Source: an uncultured Bacteroides sp.
Lineage (GTDB): Bacteria; Bacteroidota; Bacteroidia; Bacteroidales; Bacteroidaceae
Length of the DNA stretch: 64,000 bases
Direction: 5' to 3'
Assembly (NCBI GenBank): GCA_900555635.1
Contig: USLU01000015.1
Span: 36,741 to 100,740, forward strand
Positions within the stretch are counted from its first letter, which is position 1. The number at the start of each line of letters is the position of its first letter. The notes beneath the pieces are model-generated. The model was not told where the DNA came from, did not search any database, and saw nothing but the letters and a program-made list of their open reading frames with translations. The translations under genes were made by a program, and so were the position numbers. Below, piece by piece: positions 37,727-44,530 of this stretch.

Positions 37727-39066
37727 TGAAAAATAGAACGATTATGGTACAACAACAGAAACAAATTAATTATTTGGCTCCTTTCATTACCTTAGTGATC
37801 TTATTCTTCTTTGTTGGCTTTCTAACTACCGCCAACGGACAATTCCAAGGTCCTTTGAAAGCTGTTTTCCTAAGTAATGCGGGCGAATTAAAGAATACAT
37901 TCGCCACACTGATATCCTTCGCCTGGTTTATGGCTTATCCATTGACGGGTGGTATCGGTTCTTCTTGGGTGACTAAATATGGTTATAAACGGACATTGAT
38001 CCAAGCTATTCTAATTTTAATAGCAGGGCTGGGCATCTTCTGGTTGTCTTCCGTCTATACTATTGAGTTTCCCGATTCTCATTTCAGAATTGCTTCGGCA
38101 ATTATTCCTTGGGGATACGTTATTTTTTTGTTGGGTTCCTATGTTGTAGGAGCAGCCGCTACTATCTTACAAGTAGTTATTAATCCTTATCTTACAGCTT
38201 GTGATGTGAAGAATACACAACCAGTTCAGCGTTTGAATATTGGTGGTTCTGCCAATTCAGTAGGTACTACATTGGCTCCTTTCTTTGTGACCGGTATTGT
38301 ATTTGGAGGGCTGTCTATGGAGGAAGTGAATATAAGCCAGATTCAAGTCTCTTTCTTGGGTTTGATGGCAGTATTTGCTGTAGTAACATTGGTATTGTCT
38401 CGCATGAAGTTGCCCGATATAAAAGGGACAAAAGCTGAATCCGGAGAGAAGTTGGAGAAGTCCGTATGGTCTTTCAGCCATCTGACAATGGGAGTACTCG
38501 GTATCTTTTTTTATGTGGGTGTAGAAGTTTGCGTTGGTGCTAATATCAATCTATATGCCATTGAACTTGAAAAAGCAGGACGGCAGTTTCTTTTCTTCGG
38601 GATGGACTCATTGACTATCGGAGGAATTAACTTCGCGATTCCAGCTTTAATGGCAACACTTTACTGGGGCGGAATGCTGATTGGTCGGTTAATATCCAGC
38701 TCACTAAGCAAAATACCTCCACAGACACAATTGGCGATTGCTGCTGTGTTGGCGGCAGCTTCTACTGTAGGAGCCATTGTGGCTGATAATCCGTGGTTAC
38801 TGGTGACGGTTGGTCTATTCCATTCTGTAATGTGGGGTTCAATCTTTACTTTGGCAATCAATCGTTTGGGAAAATATACTTCAGTTGCTTCCGGAACGAT
38901 TATGATTGGTGTGATAGGTGGTTCATTGCTTCCTCTTTTTCAAGGCATGTTTGCCGATGCAATGGGAGGAATGTGGCGTTGGACTTGGTTTATTGTCGTT
39001 ATCGGCGAACTATATATATTGTATTATGCCTTGTTTGGCTCAAGAGTAAAACAAGTGGCTGACTGA
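37726..39066 (+). CDS. MFS sugar:proton symporter (FucP/glucose-galactose type)
   Basis: A 446-residue inner-membrane transporter with about 12 helices. The family opening 'LAPFITLVILFFFVGFLTTANGQ' matches the fucose/glucose/galactose permease branch, with 'FLLGSYVVGAAATILQVVINPY' and 'VQRLNIGGSANSVGT' typical of that group. It would bring periplasmic mono- or disaccharides, possibly methylated, into the cytoplasm where the corrinoid system lies. The ATG at 37726 overlaps the GH3 stop (TAATG). An in-frame ATG at 37744 is an alternative start. It sits between the two methyltransferase gene groups. Confidence 0.92.
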   Translation: MKNRTIMVQQQKQINYLAPFITLVILFFFVGFLTTANGQFQGPLKAVFLSNAGELKNTFATLISFAWFMAYPLTGGIGSSWVTKYGYKRTLIQAILILIAGLGIFWLSSVYTIEFPDSHFRIASAIIPWGYVIFLLGSYVVGAAATILQVVINPYLTACDVKNTQPVQRLNIGGSANSVGTTLAPFFVTGIVFGGLSMEEVNISQIQVSFLGLMAVFAVVTLVLSRMKLPDIKGTKAESGEKLEKSVWSFSHLTMGVLGIFFYVGVEVCVGANINLYAIELEKAGRQFLFFGMDSLTIGGINFAIPALMATLYWGGMLIGRLISSSLSKIPPQTQLAIAAVLAAASTVGAIVADNPWLLVTVGLFHSVMWGSIFTLAINRLGKYTSVASGTIMIGVIGGSLLPLFQGMFADAMGGMWRWTWFIVVIGELYILYYALFGSRVKQVAD

Positions 39067-39093
39067 GAATAATAACTTAAAAATAGACAGGAT

Positions 39094-40101
39094 ATGAATA
39101 CTAAATTGGAAAAAATCCATAGGATGCTTGCAACTCCTAAAACGAATGATGGAAGAATCTATTTTCATCCGATTTTAATGATGCATGCTGCCACTCTGTA
39201 TGGCAGGACTTATACCGAATTCATGAAAGATCATCGTGTTTTGGTTGAATCAAATATGAAACTGTTGGAGATGTACGATCACGATGCCGTCAGTGTCATT
39301 TCTGATCCTTATCGGGAAGCATCGGCTTTTGGGGCTAAAATAACTTTCGATGGTGACAGTTCTCCTAAAGCCGACAAACTGATAACTTGTATGGAAGATG
39401 TTGAAAAACTTGAAACACCGGATGTCTATGCTTGCGAACGTACATTGGACCGCATTAATGGTGTGAAACTGTTTCGTGAAAAACTGGGAGAGCCTTTCCC
39501 TATTATCGGGTGGATAGAAGGACCTATTGCCGAAACTGCCGACCTTTGTGGAGTCTCTGAAACAATGATGAATATGGTGATGGAGCCTGATATGGTAAAA
39601 ATGTTGATGAGAAAATGCTTGCAAATGGGAAAGAATTTCGCTTTGGCACAGATTGAAGCTGGCTCCAATATCATTGGTGTAGGCGATGCGCTTTGTTCAC
39701 AAATTTCTGAAGAAATGTATGACGAGTTTCTTTTGCCATTGCATAAAGAGCTTTTTGCTTTTATTCATGAACATGGTGCTATTGTTAAACTTCATATTTG
39801 TGGTAACATAACCCATATTCTTCCATCTTTGGCACAGACTGATGTAGATATTCTGGATGCTGACTGGATGGTGGATATAGCGGAAGCCCATAAAATAATG
39901 GGCGATGAAGTCGTTATATGTGGTAATCTCGATCCCGTATCTGTGGTAATGGATGGAACTAAGGATTTCATTAAAACTAAGTATGAAGAAGTGAGAGCCG
40001 GTATTCCTCGTGAAAATTGGATAATGATGGCAGGTTGCGAGATACCTCGTTCTACTCCTGTTGAGAATATGAAGTATTTACGTGAAATATCAATGAAATG
40101 A
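39094..40101 (+). CDS. UroD-family corrinoid methyltransferase, copy 2
   Basis: A 335-residue second member of the UroD-like methyltransferase group. The zinc-type site is in 'VKLHICGNITH' (His 234, Cys 236) and 'MAGCEIPRSTP' (Cys 315). It is clearly diverged from copy 1 (33703): the N-termini differ, and 'DHDAVSVISDPYREASAFGA' replaces 'SAACSVIMDLTVEAEAFGA'. Two different methyltransferases with one corrinoid protein is what a complete donor-to-acceptor relay (MT1 plus MT2) needs. Which copy meets the methylated substrate is unknown; this one lies next to the sugar porter and GH127-like gene. Its stop overlaps the next ATG (ATGA). Confidence 0.9.
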   Translation: MNTKLEKIHRMLATPKTNDGRIYFHPILMMHAATLYGRTYTEFMKDHRVLVESNMKLLEMYDHDAVSVISDPYREASAFGAKITFDGDSSPKADKLITCMEDVEKLETPDVYACERTLDRINGVKLFREKLGEPFPIIGWIEGPIAETADLCGVSETMMNMVMEPDMVKMLMRKCLQMGKNFALAQIEAGSNIIGVGDALCSQISEEMYDEFLLPLHKELFAFIHEHGAIVKLHICGNITHILPSLAQTDVDILDADWMVDIAEAHKIMGDEVVICGNLDPVSVVMDGTKDFIKTKYEEVRAGIPRENWIMMAGCEIPRSTPVENMKYLREISMK

Positions 40102-42047
40102 GTAAATTATTTATTTGGATTTTAACTATCGGTTTGTGCACCTCGTTTACAGCGAGGGCACAGACCTCTGAAAGTCTTGCAACAACAGTTGGACAAATGA
40201 AAGAAATACCGGTATTTACAGCTTTTACATTCGGTTCTATCAAACCTACTGGTTGGTTGAAAAAACAAATGCAGGCTGACTTGAATGGTTTTGTAGGAAA
40301 TCTGGATAAACTGATTCCCGACCTTATCAATGATCCGATATATGGTAGCGGACGTCTGCATAAAAATAGTAAGGTGAAGGATTTAGGTAATAACAAGGAG
40401 GGAGATGCTGAAGGGGATGAACAATACAAATGGTGGAATTCCGAAACTCAATCCAACTGGTGGGATGGTTATCTTCGGAACGCTTTGCTTTTGAACGATG
40501 CAAAATCTGTTGCACGGGTGAAAGCATATATTGACCAAATCCTCAGTACACAGGATTCAGATGGCTATCTGGGTATTTATGCTCCGGATCTTCGCTACAA
40601 CTTTACGACCGAAAATGGTGAACTTTGGGCAAAAGCGACTCTTTATCGTGGTCTGTTGGCATATTATGAATACACAAATGACCAGCGTGTGTGGAAGGCT
40701 TTGGTACGTGCTGTAGACAATGTCATGACAAATTATCCGTTGAATGCTTCTCATCCTTTCGATACAGGGAAGAATTATAATGGAGGTGTTGGCCATGGAC
40801 TTACCTTTACGGATGTGCTCGACCGTATGTATCAGCTGACAGGTGAGGAAAAATATCTCAATTATGCTTTATTCCTCTATATGGACTATTCTCAATTTTA
40901 TGCTTGGGAGCGTGATGCGCAATTGGCAAATGCTTTGAATAAGAACTATAAACTGAATTGTCATGCAGTGCATACTTTTGAACACCTTCGTCCGATGATT
41001 GTTGCAGCCAGTGTGTCGAAAGATACAGAAGTGAAGGGCGCATTGATGGAATATTTGCGAAAAATTCATTCTGTAACCACTGCAACAGGTGGAGCTATTG
41101 GAGACGAATGGATTGGTGGAAGAATTGCTGATGCCACTCATACGGGATATGAATATTGTTCTTTACATGAATTGATGGATAGTTATGGTGTGCTTCTGCA
41201 ACGAACAGGAGACACAGGACTGGCGGAATCTATTGAAAATATTTTTTATAATGCAGCTCAGGGTGCTCGTCATCCGCATCATTCCTGCATTGCTTATTTA
41301 AAGACGGATAACTCGTATCAGATGCTTGGTACACGTAACGGGGACAATGAGCCTGGTAAAACACAAACACGTTATAAATATTCTCCTGTTCATCAAGATG
41401 TTGCTGTATGTTGTGTACCCAATGCGGGAAGGATAACTCCTTATTTTTTACAAAACGCATGGATGCAAGATCAGGAGCATGCTTTAGTGGCCAATCTTTT
41501 GATGCCTTGCTTACTTGACACTCGTATAGATAACAAACGTGTAAGCATTGAAAATCAGACGGAATATCCGGTAAAGAACGATTTCCACTTTGTATTGACT
41601 TTGGAACAGCCTATGGATCTAAAAATTAAAATTCGTAAACCGGAATGGGCTATCACTGTACAGTCTAGTGAGGCGTATGAAGAAGTCGGTGGATATTTGG
41701 TTTTTGAACGTAAGTTTAATACAAAAGATCGAATAAAACTTTCTTTTGGAACAGAAGTCAGAGTCGTTGAAGGCATAAAGGGCGAGCATTATTTCTTTTA
41801 TGGTGTTCAGTCTTTTGCCCATCCGCTGAAATCAATTGAAGAAGTAGGGCGGGAGTATGCTCGAGGATTTACCGATTACTTCTATAAACCAGTAGAAAAA
41901 GTGCAATATAAGTATGTAAACAACCATCAAGCTTTCTACCGGAATGGAAAGGTGGAAGCTCGCTTGCTGAATGAAAATACTGGAAAAGAAGAAAAAATAG
42001 AATTATTGCCTATTAAGCAAACTATTCTGAGACAAGCAGGATTTTGA
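40098..42047 (+). CDS. GH127/GH146-like glycoside hydrolase (DUF1680 family)
   Basis: A 649-residue secreted protein (signal peptide ending near TARAQ) with an (alpha/alpha)6 barrel and C-terminal beta domains. 'TGWLKKQMQADLNGFVGNLD' and 'YKWWNSETQSNWWDG' are the family's opening features. The cysteine-glycosidase zinc site is intact: 'GYEYCSLHEL' (Glu near 352, Cys near 354) and 'DVAVCCVPNAGR' (two Cys near 437-438, one the likely nucleophile). Characterised relatives are beta-L-arabinofuranosidases and related enzymes, but the family is broad. It is translationally coupled to the methyltransferase upstream and is the last gene of PUL 2. Confidence 0.9.
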   Translation: MSKLFIWILTIGLCTSFTARAQTSESLATTVGQMKEIPVFTAFTFGSIKPTGWLKKQMQADLNGFVGNLDKLIPDLINDPIYGSGRLHKNSKVKDLGNNKEGDAEGDEQYKWWNSETQSNWWDGYLRNALLLNDAKSVARVKAYIDQILSTQDSDGYLGIYAPDLRYNFTTENGELWAKATLYRGLLAYYEYTNDQRVWKALVRAVDNVMTNYPLNASHPFDTGKNYNGGVGHGLTFTDVLDRMYQLTGEEKYLNYALFLYMDYSQFYAWERDAQLANALNKNYKLNCHAVHTFEHLRPMIVAASVSKDTEVKGALMEYLRKIHSVTTATGGAIGDEWIGGRIADATHTGYEYCSLHELMDSYGVLLQRTGDTGLAESIENIFYNAAQGARHPHHSCIAYLKTDNSYQMLGTRNGDNEPGKTQTRYKYSPVHQDVAVCCVPNAGRITPYFLQNAWMQDQEHALVANLLMPCLLDTRIDNKRVSIENQTEYPVKNDFHFVLTLEQPMDLKIKIRKPEWAITVQSSEAYEEVGGYLVFERKFNTKDRIKLSFGTEVRVVEGIKGEHYFFYGVQSFAHPLKSIEEVGREYARGFTDYFYKPVEKVQYKYVNNHQAFYRNGKVEARLLNENTGKEEKIELLPIKQTILRQAGF

Positions 42048-42068
42048 TTTTATCAATGCTGATATTAA

Positions 42069-42119
42069 AATAGAAGTACTCTTCAATGATTATTCGCTTT
42101 AGGGTACTTCTATTTTTCT
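42069..42119 (+). terminator. Terminator at the end of PUL 2
   Basis: AATAGAAGTAC (42069-42079) pairs perfectly with GTACTTCTATT (42104-42114), followed by TTTC. The flanks suit termination in both directions. It lies between the convergent GH127-like gene and the Imm17-like gene. Confidence 0.8.
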
Positions 42120-42123
42120 ATAT

Positions 42124-42342
42124 CTACGTCAGAGGTGGCGTGTTCAGGAAGAAGAATATGGCTGTACCGATGAGAATAACCCCTAGTACACCATAAAACC
42201 ACCGAGCTTGTTTCCTGCCCACATTACGGACTACAAATTGAGTGTTCTGCGCGGTAAAGAACCAGTTCCAGTCAAGCAGTGCTGCCAGTAAGGAGGTGAC
42301 ACCTGCAAGCACAAATATACCTTGAATAACATATTGGCTCAT
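42124..42342 (-). CDS. Small two-helix membrane protein (Imm17-like)
   Basis: A 72-residue protein with two hydrophobic helices (about residues 5-25 and 48-67) joined by 'WNWFFTAQNTQFVVRNVGRKQARW'. It resembles short proteins annotated as 'immunity 17 family' in Bacteroides. No toxin gene is adjacent, so an immunity role is not supported here. It is the last gene of the minus-strand block starting with tsaE. Confidence 0.75.
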   Translation of the reverse strand: MSQYVIQGIFVLAGVTSLLAALLDWNWFFTAQNTQFVVRNVGRKQARWFYGVLGVILIGTAIFFFLNTPPLT

Positions 42343-42381
42343 TGTAATCAGTAATTTGTAATTAGTAATTGAAAAGAGGGT

Positions 42382-42810
42382 TTATTCAAAGTCCTCCAAC
42401 GTAACCTTGCGTTCGCCATTTTCTACTTCTTCAATAGTAACCTTGATAGTATTACCTGGCAGAAGTTCCTCAATCAGTTCAGGCCATTCGATGAAACAGA
42501 GCGCGCCACTATAGAAATAATCTTCATATCCCATATCATATACCTCGTCCAGCTTCTTGATGCGGTAAAAGTCGAAATGATAAATTAACTCGCCGGCATC
42601 GTCGGAACGGTATTCATTGACAATAGCAAAAGTAGGGGAGGTGATGACATCCGAAACACCCAGTTCTTCGCAAACAGCTTTGATAAAAGTCGTTTTACCG
42701 GCTCCCATTTTACCGTATAGGGCAAACACGGTATTATCATCCATAGCACCGATAAATTGACGGGCTGCCTCATGAATTTGGTCTAATGACTGAATTTTAA
42801 TTTCCAGCAT
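42382..42810 (-). CDS. tsaE: tRNA threonylcarbamoyladenosine biosynthesis ATPase
   Basis: A 142-residue P-loop ATPase. It has Walker A 'GKMGAGKTTFIKAV' at about residues 30-43, switch 'VITSPTFAIVNEY', 'IYHFDFYRI', and 'CFIEWPE' as Walker B-like. TsaE works with TsaB and TsaD to form t6A37 in ANN-decoding tRNAs. Length and motif order are standard. Confidence 0.96.
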   Translation of the reverse strand: MLEIKIQSLDQIHEAARQFIGAMDDNTVFALYGKMGAGKTTFIKAVCEELGVSDVITSPTFAIVNEYRSDDAGELIYHFDFYRIKKLDEVYDMGYEDYFYSGALCFIEWPELIEELLPGNTIKVTIEEVENGERKVTLEDFE

Positions 42811-42845
42811 AATGTTATTTACAATTTAACGATTTACGATTGAAG

Positions 42846-43673
42846 TTACTTCACTTCTTTTTTCTGCCACAAAGTTAGCCAAAAACTCTTTCCTATTTTA
42901 CAAATAGCATAAATAATAATGGAAAAGAAGATAATGGAAGCTCCTGAGGGGACATTGAGATAGAATGATATCATTAACCCACCCAGACAACTGAGATATC
43001 CTATTCCGATGGAAAGCCAAATGATGCGTTGAAACCGGTGGGAGAAGAGATTGGCAGTCATCTGTGGAATAGTGAGCAGGGAAATGACTAGCACAATGCC
43101 TACCATGCGCAGGCATGCTACTATAGTGAGCGCAATGAACAGCATCAATACATATTCGAACAATTGTACCGGAATGCCTTGTGAACGAGCAAATTCACGG
43201 TCAAAAGCTATATATATAATAGGATGAATGTATAGTACGAAAAACAGTATCAGTAAAGCGGCAAGTCCTCCTAATAATGCAATATCTCCCATAGTAATCG
43301 TCAATATATTGCCGAATAAATAGGCTGAAAGGTCGGGTGCAAATCCGGGCGATAAGAAGGTGAACATGATACCCAAAGCCATTCCTAATGTCCAGAATAC
43401 AGCGATAGCAGAATCTTCACGCATATCCTTCCTTTTGCTGAGCCACTCTACTCCGAATGCCGAAAGTACGGAGAATATAGCTGCCGACAAGATAGGAGAT
43501 ATTCCGGCATACAATCCCAGTCCTATTCCACCAAAAGAAGAGTGCGTCAATCCGCCGCTAATGAACACGAGCCTGCGAGTGACGATATATGTTCCGACCA
43601 ATCCACAAGCAATACTTGCCAGTAGACTGCCAATAAGGGCGTGTTGGAAGAAGGTATATTGCAGTAGATCCAT
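42846..43673 (-). CDS. Zinc/manganese-type ABC transporter permease (ABC-3 family)
   Basis: A 275-residue membrane protein with about eight helices, of the ZnuB/MntB/TroC permease family. It shows 'FFQHALIGSLLASIACGLVGTY', 'GGLTHSSFGGIGLGLY' and 'VLVISLLTIPQMTANLF', the conserved permease motifs. No ATPase or binding-protein gene is next to it, so its partners are elsewhere. Likely imports zinc or manganese. Confidence 0.92.
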   Translation of the reverse strand: MDLLQYTFFQHALIGSLLASIACGLVGTYIVTRRLVFISGGLTHSSFGGIGLGLYAGISPILSAAIFSVLSAFGVEWLSKRKDMREDSAIAVFWTLGMALGIMFTFLSPGFAPDLSAYLFGNILTITMGDIALLGGLAALLILFFVLYIHPIIYIAFDREFARSQGIPVQLFEYVLMLFIALTIVACLRMVGIVLVISLLTIPQMTANLFSHRFQRIIWLSIGIGYLSCLGGLMISFYLNVPSGASIIFFSIIIYAICKIGKSFWLTLWQKKEVK

Positions 43674-43682
43674 AAAATAGTT

Positions 43683-43760
43683 ATAAGTTATAAGTTATAA
43701 GTTATGAGTGGTCAGTAGTTTTGTCATCAACAAATAACTAATAACTCATAACTTATAACT
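43683..43760. repeat. ATAAGTT heptamer repeats with inverted repeat
   Basis: Three tandem ATAAGTT units (from 43683) lead into AGTTATAAGTTATGAGT (43693-43709), which is matched perfectly by ACTCATAACTTATAACT (43744-43760). The 17-bp arms enclose 34 bp. The element fills the gap between two minus-strand genes. It could form a stable hairpin; the tandem units look slippage-prone. Confidence 0.7.
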
Positions 43761-43761
43761 A

Positions 43762-44178
43762 TCAATGTCTTCGTTCTCCGACAATGAGGAACACTTCATC
43801 TTTTATATTGTCGGGCAGAGCGATACCACGTAATTGCAAGCTGCGTACCCAACCGGCTACATCTGTATCTTGCATTGTATAGAATACGTCGCGGAACTCA
43901 TCTTCTTGTTCCGGGGTATATGCATCAGGATTGGTACCAATGTATTTATCCAACTCCTCATCATCGTAGTATTCAATCTTTTTGCTGACAGCAGCCAGTA
44001 AGCTATCTTTTTCGCAGACTTCATGCTGTCCACAGCATTCCATATCCACTTCCTGCACTTCGGGCATGGCATCTAATTCGCCGCGGTCAATCTTTTTTTG
44101 TAATTTCCTGTTGCGTATCGTTCCGGCGATGGCAGCTACAACGGCAAGAACGAGCAAGCTAATAATAAGTATCCACAT
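43762..44178 (-). CDS. Conserved membrane-anchored protein of unknown function
   Basis: A 138-residue protein with one N-terminal membrane helix (MWILIISLLVLAVVAAIAG). A basic stretch follows, then 'DMECCGQHEVCEKDSLLAAV' (a cluster of three Cys plus a His), and an acidic, helical C-terminal half. The start at 44178 has a good AGGAAA ribosome-binding site; an ATG at 44202 would add eight residues. The Cys/His cluster might bind metal, and the neighbour is a metal permease, but this is only suggestive. Confidence 0.75.
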   Translation of the reverse strand: MWILIISLLVLAVVAAIAGTIRNRKLQKKIDRGELDAMPEVQEVDMECCGQHEVCEKDSLLAAVSKKIEYYDDEELDKYIGTNPDAYTPEQEDEFRDVFYTMQDTDVAGWVRSLQLRGIALPDNIKDEVFLIVGERRH

Positions 44179-44202
44179 GGGTTTCCTTTCTCTGAAATAC
44201 AT

Positions 44203-44530
44203 GTTCCTTTAATAGAACGGACAAAGATACATATTGTTTTTCGTACGGCAAAAAAGAAAATAACGTATCAAGGAAGCCGTACTTAAATGAATATCTGTAG
44301 GAACTTTAGAATTAGTAAAAACAAACTTTTCTCTATAGTAAAAACAATTTCCTTTGATACTACAAATAAGTCGGCTGTTTGCAAACGTCTCATCGGCTGC
44401 TTGCAAGCGGCTGATGGGCTGCTTGTAAAAGAACCCTGGGCTGCTTGCAAACAGCCGACTTATTTGTAGTAACGGAGGGAGTTGCTTTTGCGGGTTTAAG
44501 AAGTTATTTTTTGGAAGAGAAGGAATAGTT
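44203..44530. other. 328-bp gene-free region
   Basis: No convincing gene. The region contains the long inverted repeat at 44358-44471 and otherwise AT-rich sequence. A minus-strand open frame here (44209-44550) has no family features, overlaps the aroA end and is judged spurious. Confidence 0.6.
44358..44471. repeat. 27-bp perfect inverted repeat with internal direct repeats
   Basis: The left arm at 44358-44384 (starting TACTACAAATAAGTCGGCTG) is matched perfectly over 27 bp by the right arm at 44445-44471. The 60-bp middle carries three copies of GGCTGCTTG[CT]AA (the third reaches into the right arm) and a smaller hairpin CATCGGCTGC...GCGGCTGATG. The whole 114-bp unit could form a branched cruciform or RNA. 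It resembles a non-coding palindromic mobile unit (REP/MITE-like). No coding capacity is seen. Confidence 0.75.

Noticed and set aside
42124..42342. Imm17-like gene as part of a toxin-immunity pair
   Set aside because: No polymorphic toxin or secretion gene lies nearby; its neighbours are tsaE and the end of PUL 2.
43683..43760. Tandem ATAAGTT units as a CRISPR array
   Set aside because: Units are 7 bp, contiguous and without spacers, and no cas genes are present.
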